64,000 nt of DNA from Eunapius fragilis (Eukaryota > Porifera > Demospongiae > Spongillida > Spongillidae), in assembly GCA_963681505.1 (NCBI GenBank), contig OY811975.1, positions 5,695,490-5,759,489 of the forward strand, in the 5' to 3' direction. The translations under genes were made by a program, and so were the position numbers. Under the pieces are notes generated by a model. That model was not told the DNA's origin and did no database searches. It was given only the letters and a program-made list of their open reading frames with translations. Shown piece after piece: positions 33,308-45,140 of the stretch (its first letter is position 1; each line of letters starts with the position of its first letter).

Positions 33308-33835
33308 TGTCCGTGACCGTCAGAAAAAATTGACGCGCATTGCGGCGAAAACGCGGACACTGGTGCTGTCTATGGATCGTCGTTGCTGTAACCGGTACAT
33401 TTTCCAATCAACAAATATTTATTGTAAAACCATCTTGCATACATGCTTTACATACATGTACACTGCATGCGCACTCAAATGAAGAAGCAAGACCATTTAA
33501 TTTTTGTGGTGTTCTCGCTCCTGCAATTTAACCATCCACACTATTGACAAATTAGATACTAAGCGATTTGTAGTAGCTCATATGAACATCCGTATTCATA
33601 GTCTGTCGGTGATAATGACATGGTGTCCAATTGGACTGCAACAATATCAGCCTCGTAGCTGTCGCGCTCATAGACCTTTTCTGGATCAGACTCGAAGCTG
33701 TCGCGTACTCAGGATAAAAAATTTAAGGATAACTTTACACCTTCTTTGGAGAAGTAACATTATGAAGGACCCTCTCCTTTCCGTATGTTTCTCTTGAAAT
33801 CAGACGGAACTAACTAAAATCATCCTCTACAATGT
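33308..33835. other. Interior of the composite element, no gene
   Basis: No domain recognised. The phrase 'GTGTCCAATTGGACTGCAA' (about 33625) also occurs near 27488, so it is part of a dispersed repeat. Confidence 0.4.
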
Positions 33836-34039
33836 CTTACTTCTCAATTCCTTCGTTAACCTCATCGTGGCCCATGCACTAAAGCATTTGTCAGTACAGT
33901 AAAGGACAAATGGTCGTGCATGACCTTCGCAATTGAGAAATCCTTACTTCATAAACAATGAATACCTGACGCAAAAATGATTCAATGAACCCATGGTAAA
34001 CCTATTGTAGTACTGAAACTTTGATATGCTGATTACTAT

Positions 34040-34312
34040 TGTCAGGGACCCGGTCCCTTGCTGAAAGAGATATACGGTTCCGAATTGACACCTCCCAACC
34101 TGAATTAGCAGCCGCCGAACACCCAGGTCGCAAGGTGCCTAACAAAGGAACCTTTTGTGTATTTGTGCACGCTACCGTGTGTGTGTGCTCTAATATGTAA
34201 AGCAGTTACTGTATTAGGATTATATTACAGTCGTTCGCAAGAAGTAAAGTGAAAAAGCTCTGTCAGTGCGTCTCGCGCTAGAGCGGCTCGGGTACATTAG
34301 GAAACCATGACA
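34040..34312 (+). repeat. Ty3-type 5' LTR
   Basis: Starts TGTCAGGGACC and ends ACCATGACA, giving TG...CA ends with a TGTCA/TGACA inverted terminus. It is followed at 34315 by 'TGGTGGCCGCGGTGC', in the place of a primer-binding site, and then by a gag-like ORF in the same orientation. No second LTR was found in the window. Confidence 0.75.
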
Positions 34313-34419
34313 TTTGGTGGCCGCGGTGCTCATTTTGTGTTGCAAAATAAGTGGGCGCACTGGTGAGTAGAACCTTGTGTATGTCATTTCGGTCGGGAAA
34401 AAGCCACAAACGCGGGTGG

Positions 34420-35214
34420 GAGACGAGGGCCAGAGTAGCACACCAGTCGAATCCGTGAGCGCAACGGATAAGTAAAGCTTCTCAAGGAGGAGCGCAAGCT
34501 CAAAGTCGAAGGAAAGCGTTGTCGAGCCTAAAGGGAGCGAGAAGGGAGGAGGAGCTTCGAAGGTGGGAGGAGGAGCGTCTTCAACGAGTGGAGGAGGGAA
34601 AAAGACGATGGGAAAGCGATCGTGAACTAAGAGAAGAAGAAACATGTCGACGAGACGTAGAGGCTGAGAAAGCGAGAGAAAGGATAGAAGGCCCAGTTAG
34701 ATCTGATTTCCAAACTCGCGGCTCTACCGACCTGGCGGCAACGAATCGGGCCGCAGCAGAGAGCGAAGAAAAGTGGCGAAATTGACAGAGAAGGACGACA
34801 TTGAAGCCTACCTCACCACTTTCAAACGAATAATCGGTGCCTACAACATAGCCAAGGAACGGTGGGTCTTCAAGCCAGCTCCACAGCTCCGTGGAATGGT
34901 CCAGACAGACGAGGCTAAGGATCGAGGGAGTGAAAGCGAATATCCTCAGATGTTTCGATATCAACGAGGAAACGCATCGTCAACGGTTTCGCTCGGTCAC
35001 AAAGGGGACTGACGAGAGCTATCGCGAGTTGACCAACAATCGTATACAGGATCTGGGAAAGAAGTGGCTTCGACAATACGACACGCTGGAAAAAGTTGTG
35101 GAGGCTGTAGTACAGGAGCAGCTTCTGAATGCGCTGCCACAATATATCAGGGTATGGTATCGTGAGAGAATGCCCACAACCAGTCTAGAGGCGGGTCAGA
35201 ACGTAGCCAAATTG
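34420..35214 (+). pseudogene. Ty3-type gag fragment
   Basis: A charged coiled N-terminus (34519-34783, Arg/Glu-rich) continues after a frameshift as a gag-type domain: 'LTEKDDIEAYLTTFKRI', 'ERWVFKPAPQLRG', then after another frameshift 'INEETHRQRFRSVTKGTDES' and 'LPQYIRVWYRERMPTTSLEA'. This SCAN-like gag is usual in Ty3-type elements with this signature. The zinc knuckle and the whole pol gene are missing; the sequence changes directly to a hAT fragment. Confidence 0.8.
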
Positions 35215-35358
35215 GCTAAAAAATATCTAGCTGTTCTAGCATCCACGGCTCCCTCTGAAAGGGTTTTTTCTACAGCAAAGTACATACTGCGGAAGAAAAG
35301 ATGGTGTCTCCGGCTAGGAAAGTGTATCTTCCAGCGTCATAACGCTAAATTAATATGA
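35215..35358 (+). pseudogene. hAT C-terminal fragment (copy 1)
   Basis: In frame with the preceding gag piece: 'LAKKYLAVLASTAPSERVFS' then 'KYILRKKRWCL', a hATC dimerisation motif, and stop. Followed by an A/T-rich 3' region containing 'ATCGCGATATAA'-type repeats. The same sequence returns at 36160-36330. Confidence 0.8.
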
Positions 35359-35840
35359 CTACTCTTTTTAAAATTGTTTTAGTACGCTGCAATTTTGTCC
35401 GTAAATTTCCGCTTTGTAATTGCGATATAATTACCAGCAAAAATATCGCAATCGTGATATAAAATTTAATCGCGATGTGGAACAGTGTCCGGCAAAATCA
35501 CCCTTGCGATACTTTTTCAAAATTTCACAAAAGAAAAATAACGCCTGCATTGAAATGTATGGCTATAGTTATAAATTCAGTGCCAAATAACTTTATGATG
35601 GATAGTCCAATTTAGGATGCGTAAGAACCATTTGATAGAAGCTCTTTGGAGTTAACGGAAAATCAAAAAAATTTTAATCGCGATATAAGACCTTTGATCG
35701 TGATATTTAATCGCGATTAATTGATTGTAATAACTTCGTGTAATCATGGCGACACTTATGGAAAAGACCCCCCACCCCCCCCCCCCCCCCCCCCCCCCCC
35801 CCACCCCCCGCGTTCTTACCACTAAAAATTGATCTGGTTC
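35359..35840. other. hAT 3' region with ATCGCGAT repeats and a poly-C tract
   Basis: Contains many copies of 'TTAATCGCGATATA'-like motifs (35415-35720) and a 34-base C-tract near 35770-35803. No independent gene. Confidence 0.55.
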
Positions 35841-36330
35841 CAGTGGACCGCAAAGATGTCATTGTAAAGCGAACTAAAATGAGAAACATATCGGCAGCTA
35901 ATGATAAAGAAGATGAGTCTCATGAGAATGAAGAGAAGGAACCAGCACCCAAACGATGCAATGTAGGAGAAGATGACGCTTCTGATGTGCTCTTTGGAAA
36001 TGAAACGTCATCAGTGGGACTCCCACTCACATGATTGATGTTGATATAGTTGAAGAGGAGCTACAAAGATATCTAAAAGAAGGGGAGATTAACTTTAGGA
36101 AAAAAGGATCCTTTGGCTTGGTGAAAAAAGTATGGGTCAGTGTATCCATTAGTACGCATCCAAATTGGCTAAAAATATCTAGCTGTTCCAGCATCCACAG
36201 CTCCCTCTGAAAGGGTTTTTTTCTACCGCAAAGAACATACTGCAGAAGAAAAGATGGTGTCTCCTACCTGCACGGCTACGAAAGTGTATCTTCCTGCGTC
36301 ACAACTCTAAATTATTATGACTACTCGTAT
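35841..36330 (+). pseudogene. hAT transposase C-terminal part (copy 2)
   Basis: Begins with an acidic linker ('KEDESHENEEKEPAPKRC', 'VLFGNETSSVGLP'), continues after a frameshift as 'DVDIVEEELQRYLKEGEINF', 'FGLVKKVW', and then the hATC region in broken frame ('STAPSERVFS'-equivalent, 'RRKDGV' shadow). It ends with the same 3' sequence as copy 1. The catalytic domain upstream is missing, replaced by the poly-C segment. Confidence 0.7.
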
Positions 36331-37344
36331 AATAGTTTTATTGATTGTAATTTGTCCTTAAATTTCGGCTTCGTAATCTCGAAAATATCGCGATTAGTCG
36401 CAATCGCGCGATATAAAATTTTAATCGCGGCAACACTGTTTATAGTGCTTTGTTCCGTGCATGCGTTCCATGTTTTAGTCCTGCGTTCCGCTCCGTGAAA
36501 TAGCCATACCCGAGTAACGGACGGGAGACGCACATCGTACAAGTCGGCACCTTGAACTCCTCGTGACTGCATGTTTGTATTATAGATATGAAACACTCTG
36601 ACCGGCTGCGGTGATGTGTTTCGTGGCTGTTGAAGTCATTACACTGACATAGTCGACAAAACCGGTTCTTCTTGAGCCTTTCGGTGGAGAACCGGCGAAT
36701 TGGAACTCATGACTGAGCCATTTCGACAGTGTGGCTGTGGTCAACAAGTGGGATTTGGGTGTGCTTAACAGGAAAGACGCAACTGCCTTCATGTGCACGT
36801 GGCTGCCTGGCCTCATACAGTGAGTGCGTGAAGGCACTAATTAGATAAAACAGCGTTTTTGTCCACGATAGCAGGGTGACCTTTACTCGCCGTGTTACAC
36901 ACAATGACGAAACGACGAGAAGAGGACTGGGCTCGCGACTCCCTTAAGGTTCCTTATGATGGAGCTTACTGGCCCAGAACGTTGTTAATGATAGATCGAA
37001 CAAACGCCTACATGTAGGCGAAAGTGCTATTTTCATCCCGTACATCGGCGGTCATCTTGCTTTTTATTTCAAATTGAATTATAAATGCTAAAAATTGACC
37101 TCAATGTACGCGGTTATTTTCACTGCAATGAGAGGAAGCAATGTTATGCTAAAATCAAGGCAAAAATGTAATTAAAATTCTGCATGCACATAACCACATT
37201 AAGTCATCGTTTTGTTGAATAACTTTTTGCAGTTACTAAACTATTTTCACATGATCACGTGATAGAATCACGTGCATGGTGGTCCCCAGCATCAAATGGC
37301 GATAATTTTAATGAACCCTTTGACCAAGGCATACAGGCGACTAG
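36331..37344. other. No recognised gene
   Basis: A short ORF with good start context at 36904-37017 begins 'MTKRREEDWARDSLK'. It may be a first exon but nothing supports it. Around 37030-37200 the sequence resembles the receptor 3' flank at 10900-11080 ('gctaaaatcaag'). Function not assigned. Confidence 0.3.
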
Positions 37345-37616
37345 TGCTATAGAATTGAGCCGCGAATAGAGCTGTCAACCCTATCATTCCAGAGGCTGAA
37401 CCTAACTAGGCCCGGCTCGAACCATGCATATATATTCAAACCAGGCGTACTAAGAGTGCGTCCTCTGTGCGGAGTCTTTCAAAACGTATATAAAAGCACC
37501 TGTACGCCTGGTTATAGGTTGTATGCCTGGTTCAAGCTCGGCCTAGTTAGGTCCAGCCTTTAGGGATGGTAGGGTCGATACTCAAGTCGCGGTTCATTTT
37601 ATAGCATATGCGCATG
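37345..37616. mobile_element. Palindromic MITE, about 272 bp
   Basis: TGCTATAGAATTGAGCCGCG and its near-complement at the right end; 'CTAACTAGGCC' / 'GGCCTAGTTAG' and 'CCAGGCGTAC' / 'GTACGCCTGG' in the arms. A third, partial copy of the terminal phrase follows ('GGTTCTGTACGCC'). Confidence 0.8.
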
Positions 37617-38188
37617 CCCTGGTTCTGTACGCCTTTAGGAATTGTAGGGTCAAGGTGTAACTTAAAACGGATTTCAATTAATTAAAAGTGGGGAGGCAGA
37701 GATAACTGGGTAGAGGTAGAGAACTGAACAGGGTAGGGAGGGAAGGGAAGCGAAAAATTGCCTGGGAGGAAGTAAGGGTAAGAGGGACGATGGTAATGCG
37801 CCAAATCATTATAATGTGAAGTAATAATCATGGATCAACAATCACTACTGTATAGCATTAAGTCATTCATTATCTTGAAATGATTTCAATTTCATCTAGT
37901 TAAAAAAGTGTCAGGAAAGGAATGCCATTGTCTTGAAATGCATATGATATAAGAGAGACCAGTGAATAAAACAGTTGATGGTGTACCAAGGCAATGTACT
38001 ACTCATGGCTTGTGGATGTTATGGTGGAAGAGAGGGGAGAGAGGGTAAGACCCAAACCAACATCTAAGCGACAATAACCAACTCACCACAATCATATAGC
38101 AAATGGTATATCACCGCTGCTGCCAATTCCCACTCCTTTGATACATGTATCATAGTTGCAGGAATTAAGGGTGGAATTTATACCTGAA

Positions 38189-38253
<65 letters not shown>

Positions 38254-39513
38254 GTGTGTGCGTGTGTGTGTGCGCGCGCATGCGTGTGTGCGTGAACTGA
38301 GAAACCAATAACCTTTTCAGATTTCATCAAGTTCTTAGTACCTGCTGTTTAGTGAGTCAAACAGGTGGTGGTGTATCAAGGCAATGTACCAATCTTGGCT
38401 GGTGAGACTATGATAGAGGAAGGAGTAAGACAAACGAAACAAGATATATCACCATATGGCAGCTACCTCCTACTGTTGCAAATTCCCTCTCTTTGATGCA
38501 TGTGTCATAGTGCAGAACTCCAATTCTCTGTTTAGAAATTATATCAGAAAGGCCCAGTGTGTGTGTGTATGTGTGTGTGCACGTGCATATGTGTGCATAT
38601 GTGTGTATGTACATGTATGTGTGTATATGTGTTTATGCATGTGTGTGTACATCAGTGGTATGCAATTCATTTTGCAGCATACGAACTAACTACTGGTACA
38701 CTAGCTATACACCAGGCACTATGCTCATTATTGACAATACATACGTGGACATAGGCCATACGTTTGGAGGGGTTGGGAGGGAGAGCAATGGTCGGGTTTG
38801 CTCCTCCTGTATCCACTCCTTCATGGAACACGCGTATATGCGTATCATACACTGACAACAAACCTGATTTGAAACGACTGATCCCACCCTGTAGTAGTAG
38901 GCTACACAGAGAAGGTTTGAACAAAAATGTTGGATGACATTATGCAACACCTGTCGTATTGAAATAACATACACAATGTACGCTCATAATACGCTTACCA
39001 GTACCAAGTACTGGTTCGAACACAGCTAACACTGTGCTCATACACACATAAACTCGATTACATGCATTACCATCACATTGCTCCATCTATACTGTGGAGC
39101 ATGCCATGAATTGTCCATCGGAAGGCTTTCCTTAAATTCGACACAATGAGCCATTGGAGCTAGCAAGAAAAAAAAAACGAACTACTATCTGACCACTTTC
39201 CATTGAAAAGTTTTACATAAAACCCACAACTTATAACAATTCTTCCACATGTCACCACTCCTATTTAAAGAGGCAGTACTTATGAAACCACAATAACCTG
39301 TGAGTTTCAGACAGCAGCTAATACAACCACCAGCCCTCCTCCAACTGTTCACATTCGGTACACAAACTTACAAACTTGTGTCAGCACCATACAAAACGCA
39401 ACTGAACGACTTTACAGTCTGCATTCAATGCCGTATAAAACTTTGAACTCGAATAAAGTAACACTTAAGCATAGGGCTTCGCTTTGGAGCTCATTCAACC
39501 ATCGGCTCTTTAG
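37617..39513. repeat. Tandem segmental duplication with TG microsatellites; no gene
   Basis: 37975-38190 and 38355-38560 are diverged direct copies ('GTATCAAGGCAATGTAC', 'TATATCACC', 'CTTTGATGCATGTGTCATAG'), each followed by a TG repeat (38189-38290 and 38556-38650). Cys-Val ORFs are repeat artefacts. 38700-39500 has no recognisable exon. Confidence 0.7.
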
Positions 39514-39858
39514 ATGTACACGATCGAGATGGAGGAGCGTACAAAAATTGCCTACGATCTTGATGAAAGTGAGTATAAAAGTTGGAAATCGTGTGTGTAT
39601 TTGGGGGAAAGAGTTAAAATTATATCTGCCTATAAAACGAAGAATGCTTCTAGTAAGTTTTTTGCAAATCGGAACAACTCTAGCAAAATGAGGGGCGTGC
39701 CCCAACAGAGCGTTCGTAGCACTAGCAGCACGCTGGCGTTGTTTTCTGCCGCCAGCTTGCAAGTAGCCCTCTTTATTATATTGGCCGGCCTTGTTATTTC
39801 AAGCGTTGGCTGTTTGTACATCGTTTGGAATAAAGCGATTTGCAACGCCTACATGTAG
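39514..39858 (+). CDS. Hypothetical small membrane protein
   Basis: An ORF with ATGs at 39514 and 39529 encoding about 114 residues: a soluble charged part ('ERTKIAYDLDESEYKSWKSC'), a Ser/Asn-rich middle, then a strong hydrophobic helix near the end ('VALFIILAGLVISSVGCLYI') and a short basic tail. It resembles a tail-anchored or single-pass protein. No family is recognised and no exon context is visible. The helix has a loose likeness (VGCLC / VGCLY) to the receptor transmembrane exons, which I do not consider proof of homology. Confidence 0.35.
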   Translation: MYTIEMEERTKIAYDLDESEYKSWKSCVYLGERVKIISAYKTKNASSKFFANRNNSSKMRGVPQQSVRSTSSTLALFSAASLQVALFIILAGLVISSVGCLYIVWNKAICNAYM

Positions 39859-40320
39859 GTTAACGCACCTACGCGTACGTAGGTGACGATCTATCATTAA
39901 TGTGACTCGCATATCATACCGAATTTTGCTTAAACCGATCGGGACCGAATTGCATACATTACGTCATGCTGCTTGGCGACCGAATTGATAAGTGGCGTCC
40001 ATAAATGATACTTTGTCGACTAGTTTCGTTGCAACTTTTGACCCCAATGAACGTTTGTCATGTAACCTGTGACAAAATGCGTACGAGTATTGGGCTACAA
40101 ACGTTTAATACAACATTAACAGACCCAGGGCCGTAGCCAGACCTTTGAAGGGGGGGGGGGGGGGGTCGGATAATCAAATATAGATCTTCGAATGCGACAA
40201 TACCATCTTCATCACTACACTCTGCTAATTGTGTTCAACCAAACCTGTTTAGACGGTATTGTTTTGCAATTATAAAGCTTCGTATAGGCTTTTTACTGAA
40301 GGCGTTTTAAACCACTCTAA
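39859..40320. other. No gene; partial CAG-end element with poly-G
   Basis: At 40131 'CAGGGCCGTAGCCAG' followed by a G-tract looks like the left end of a non-autonomous element similar to those at 31166 and 40321; no right end was identified. Confidence 0.4.
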
Positions 40321-40655
40321 CAGCGGCGGAGGAACCGGGGGATGGGTGGGGGTTAAGGGGGCGCGCGCGGGGGGGTATTTACCCTCCCCCGCCCCCCCAA
40401 CTTTATTGGGCAGAATTATTATTCATTACTTCATTTAACCAACTTGTCTTGAAAGTCACTGTTTTGTACAAGGTAAAAAAAAAAACAGGATGAACAAATT
40501 TGGACTATTATAACTGTCAGTGTGACCGTTGCAGTAACTAATCAACGAGCCGTTCATTTGTGTATATCAGTTATATACCACGCCCACTCATTATATACTC
40601 ATAGCTCCCCCCCCCCCCCCCTCCCCCCACTTAAAAATACCTTCCGCCGCCCCTG
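40321..40655. mobile_element. Non-autonomous hAT-like element, 335 bp
   Basis: Ends CAGCGGCGGAGGAA and CTTCCGCCGCCCCTG (near complements) with TCTAA duplicated on both flanks (40316-40320 and 40656-40660). G-tracts lie next to the left end and C-tracts next to the right end, as in the element at 31166. No coding capacity. Confidence 0.85.
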
Positions 40656-40923
40656 TCTAAACACTTTGGTAAAACGAGCGCCCGATATTCGACATGAATA
40701 AACGAATTTACTCCCCACAATCATGTAGTACGGTAAGTATCGATGCGGTACAAACTCGAAAGTAACGCTAACAACACGAGTACAATAATAGGATGCAAAC
40801 GAACGACAGCTGCCGCGAATTCGCGGCAATGTCCTGAAAGTTGAAACGACTGCTTAATTTGGCCGCGAATTCGCATCAATCGGTTAATTAATTAGGTTGG
40901 TAATTTCAACCACGTACGTGAGA

Positions 40924-41332
40924 ATGGATTATAACGGCGCGGCTAGTCTGAATGAATCTAGTTTGATCGACGACACCTTTCTGTATCTAACAGAGCATAA
41001 GTATCCTAGTCAGTCTAGTGAATTACAGAAGCGAGTGATCAGAAATAAGGTTTCCCGTCGTGATGGAGTAATGTAGTTCAAGAAGATCGCGAAATACTTG
41101 TGTATGCATGCTTATCCAATACATACTAGCAATTATATTGCATGTACGCTTACATAATGTATAGAGTACTGAGGTGCGATGTGTCAGGACTCGCGCAGAA
41201 CAATTTCAAATTCTTGCAACGTACCATCTTAACCCCACTGCGGGACACATGGGAGAAAGGAGAATGATTAAACGAATCGGTGAACGTTACATGTGGCGTG
41301 GGATTGTTAAAGACGTCCAGGAAATAAGTAAT
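40924..41332 (+). pseudogene. Ginger-like integrase N-terminal fragment
   Basis: The first piece starts ATG at 40924 ('MDYNGAASLNESSLIDDTFL', 'ELQKRVIRNKVSRRDGVM') and hits a stop at 41074. The second piece at 41174 encodes the integrase zinc-binding motif 'ILATYHLNPTAGHMGERRMI' followed by 'ERYMWRGIVKDVQEI'. This order matches Ginger/KRBA2-like integrases. The C..C half of the zinc finger and the DDE core are not present. It may be spliced, but the stop suggests a relic. Confidence 0.65.
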
Positions 41333-43363
41333 TACACGTATAAGTATTGTGACTTGCACGGTAACGTTACCATATATAACATATACGATGCACTAACGTA
41401 TATGATTTCGCTTAGGTCGAACTTTTCAAACCGCTCATTGAATACTCATTATAAACCATCGCCAATAATGTGTGATTAAATATATACATGTACATGTTTG
41501 TGCGTCCGCGTTTATAGTACTAGTACTAAAGTAAAATTTATCGGACGCGCGCGCGACCCCTGGCCGCTGGAATCAAATTGCCAATTAACCGCCAGTTATA
41601 ACCACCATTTATAATTGGCGATCATGAACCGTTCGAGGTTCAGTTTGATCGTTTGGTTCGATTTTCGGTTCGAATGGTTCGAACCGGAACACTAAAACTT
41701 TTAAGCCAGCACGTACCTCAAATTATCATAAGATATAATGGTCCACTGCATAGCCTGCAAACAGGATGCATGCAAAAGCTGAAAATTGCCATGCACACGC
41801 TACGAGGGGATGTTTCCCTGGAACTGAAAGCTTGCAAACAATCCTAGCAACCTGGCTGGTGAAGGAATATATATAATAGAATTCGACACATTAGAGCTAG
41901 GAGTTATCTACAACACTGGGAATACAAAGATGAATCCTATCTCACCAGAGACCTTATCAGACAGGTGAAAGCAATCTGTGAAGACAATGGTAAGAAAGTA
42001 AACAAGTTAGGCAAATATTGATGTGTATGCATAGCGCACAACACAAATATCCATGTGTACGTAGACATATCGACGCATTAGTGTGTGACAACATACACTG
42101 TTTATATTTGAGCGCGCGTGGTATACTTTATTTAAGCACACTTTATTTTTAAAAGCACATTTTAATTCATGCTGGTGCGGGTGTCAGTGCTGCAGCCGTT
42201 TTTGTTAGGACACGCAATTATAACTCGGAGGATCCGACCATACCGCATCATATAATGTTGAGCTGCCCTAGTAAGTCAACTGTGCATGCATATATACATC
42301 CATATCAGTATATTAACCATGCACGCAGCCATATATATATATATAAGGACCGTCCAGGTCTCTCTAAACCGTGATTCTATGCAGAGACGCATGAGCATGA
42401 GTTTGACAGCGTCTCATAGAAGTTTCGGCAGAGGGTTCAAGAACTAAACATGATCTTCAGCGCGAGAAAATACCACAACCAACTTCAAACATTCCTGGTT
42501 TTTCCGGCATTCTTCACGTGTCGTAGCTTAAATCTTCTTCTTACTACTTCCTTGCTTGGTCAGTTGGAATCGATGAATAGCACATATGAAAGTTACTTAA
42601 CATGTGAAGGCACACAAACAAAAATGAAAAAAACGAGCCAACAACATTTACATAGCGGTATGGTTACCCCATACAGGTATCGCAAACGTCGCTGGGAGGT
42701 TTTCTGGAGACGCTATACACCATAACTATAGCGACGGGCACGCAATAGGTTATACAAGTTATATGTACGATAACCACTCTTTTAGATAAGCGGATTCTCC
42801 CCCAACAGTTATAGGTCGATTTGCTGTCTCTAGCATTTAATGAAAGGCCGGGCGAACGTAAACAACATACATGTAGCATCTATTAAAGTGGAATGTCTAT
42901 AAACTATTGCGTTGAAAAGCTTGCGCTATTGTGTTACCTTGTGGCTTTCAAGACTTCTATTCAAACCATAATCTTTTTTGGTCTACTTAGATGTGATTCA
43001 TGCATTCAAGAATTGCGCAGGGAAAAACACGGAAGTCTATGGAGGACGCGTGATCCATTTTCCAACCCTATTATAATAGTTCAAGCCTATAGTGTAATCA
43101 CGATCGTATGTTCCGTGCAACCAAGCTAATGCATGGAAGTACCCGACAGTGTCTTTCGAGAAAAATAAAAAAACCAGGCATACACATAGCAATGATCACA
43201 AGTTGTGGCGGGGGCCATGTTGTATGAACAGCATTAATCATTGAAAAAGTTATAGTGACGTAATGGCGTCATTTTTACCGGCCAGTAAAATCTCCTCATA
43301 ATGGTTTGCGCCAGGCATCACGATGTACTTTCAACGCAGGTTAATTAACACGATTTATAAATA
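41333..43363. other. No recognised gene; one exon-like segment
   Basis: 41870-41990 reads as an open segment with 'HIRARSYLQHWEYKDESYLT' and 'RQVKAICEDNG' ending at a donor-like 'AATG|GTAAGAAAG'. It could be an exon of an unknown gene. Around 41630-41690 the phrase 'GGTTCGA' is repeated. Nothing else is recognisable. Confidence 0.35.
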
Positions 43364-45140
43364 ATGTGCCCATTTGGGACTCGGAGCCTATTGGTATTGA
43401 GGCTGAAGAATCTTCAGTTCACAGGCTCTTCATGCAGAATATCAGATTCCAGAATTGCAGGAGATGCATTATCCACCACGGATAACTTCAGCCTATGCCA
43501 GACAAGACTGCTTGGACTAGTCAAGATGCTGAAACAGTCACCACGAGAGTACAAATTGCTCACCTATAGGAAGGTGGATGAGCAGTTTATTGAGATTTGA
43601 ATTAATGTTCTGTGTATGTGCATGGACACCTCATATTTGGTGGTGATGATGACGAGGACACATTCCGGTTGTACAAGAAGGCAAAGGGTTGGTTGGCTTA
43701 AGGAGCATTTTACCTCACTAACTTCAACTCACCCAAACTACAACAATTGATAGACACTGAAGAGAGGAAGAATGTAATTTCAGCTGACAGTAACACAACT
43801 GTTGATATTTATGTGAAGAGCACATTGGGAGGATGTCAGGTCAACCTGAGCGGACTGAAAGTCCTAGGAGTTCAATGGGATAGTATTTCAGGTCAGTTGT
43901 CCTGTGATGTTTATCTCATCAGTGATGCAGCTGATAAGGTGCAGCCTACTAAGTGCAACATTGTTAATATCGTGTCAAGGATTTATGATCCTCACCTTTC
44001 TTTTCATGCTATTATATCAGAGTCTGTGTGACAAGATGTTGACTGGGACCAACCACTTACTGGAGAGTTACTGTAACAGTGGATGACATTGCTGGACAGT
44101 TTGAAACACGCTCAAACTTTGCCATTCTACGTCATTACTTCAGAAGTAGAGATAAAAGGGAATGCTGTAATTTAGTCGGATTTTGCAATGCTCCTCACCA
44201 AGCCTATATGCACCAGTTGTGTACCGCCGAATACAAACAACCTGTGGATGCTTCATCAGGTTTTTTTTCCCTCAGTACAGAGTTTCACCACTACAGGACC
44301 ACACCTTCCCTTGTCTAGTGCTATTAGAAGCTCTTCTGTTATCCAGACTGCTGGCTAGCTTTGCTTCTGCGCTTAACAGTGAACTAAAATTCAACCCTCC
44401 TGTCTATTTTACTGCCTCCAAGGTCATGCTGTTCTGGTTCCAACGGTGTGACATGGAGTGGCGTCAATCTGTATAAAACCGAAATTTGCCACCTGGCATC
44501 TATCAAAAGGTGTCTAAAGAAGGCTGTTGGGCAAATCCAGACTGACATTTGATGAGCTCCAGACAGTGATAGTAGATGTGGAGGCGACACTAAACACTAG
44601 ACTCCTTACCTATGCGGCCACTGATGATGTGCATGCATTGTCTACTTGACCCACCAGACCCACATACAGTGTTGGAGCAAAATGCAAACTTTGTGGTATC
44701 TGAGGATCATTCGAGCGTCACTGCACGGATGGTGACGTCTTCTGAGATTTCTGGAACCAAAGTGCTGGAGGAGTGAATACCTGATTAGTTTACCAGACAC
44801 CCAAGTACCCGCAATGGGAAGGGAAATGCAGCAACATGGACCATTGCATCAGTGCACGATAAACATTCTGGAAACTTAGAATTATCGGGGCATGATGGGC
44901 AAGTTAGAGCTGCAGTTGTCCATGTTGTATCAGAATCAGAGACTACAACGCTTAAATGACCTCTACATTTGCTCTCTAAAGGTGAATGGTCTTGTTGTCA
45001 CGAAAACCGAACATATTGAGAGGAGTGAGGATTGAATCGATCTAGAAGGAATGCAGCGGAGGCGGCTAGACTTAAGTTGCGATTTCAATGAGCCTGACCC
45101 AGAAACTGGCAAGTTGTTGCTAGTTCATTTGGGACGGGGG
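43364..45140 (+). pseudogene. BEL/Pao retrotransposon pol relic
   Basis: Frameshifted pieces in order match a BEL/Pao polyprotein: the linker before RT ('IGIEAEESSVHRLFMQ', 'NFSLCQTRLLGLVKMLKQSP'), the RT region ('KKAKGWLA', 'SPKLQQLIDTEERKN', 'KVLGVQWDS', 'DAADKVQPTKCNIVNIVSRI'), the Pao peptidase/RNase H-like region ('LEALLLSRLLASFASALNSE', 'FWFQRCDMEWRQSV'), and the post-integrase part ('DELQTVIVDVEATLNTRLL'). The RT active-site block and the integrase core are deleted. A G-tract lies at 45136-45153. Inactive. Confidence 0.85.

Larger units (their letters stand above)
29982..34008. mobile_element. Composite element with ~190-bp terminal inverted repeats (4 kb)
   Basis: ACAATAGGTTTACCATGGG at 29982 and CCCATGGTAAACCTATTGT ending at 34008. 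The inverted similarity runs about 190 bp on each side (CTTTAGTGCATGGGCC / GGCCCATGCACTAAAG, GAGGTTAACGAAGGAATTGA and complement). No transposase is recognised between the arms; most of the interior is a CACAGC-family element with its own nested insertions. Superfamily not identified; long inverted arms are also compatible with a segmental inverted duplication. Confidence 0.7.

Noticed and set aside
36904-37017. Short ORF beginning MTKRREEDWARD as a first exon
   Set aside because: The start context is acceptable, but no following exon or homologous copy could be found.
38408-38855. Cys/Val-rich ORFs near 38.5 kb
   Set aside because: They are translations of degenerate TG microsatellites.
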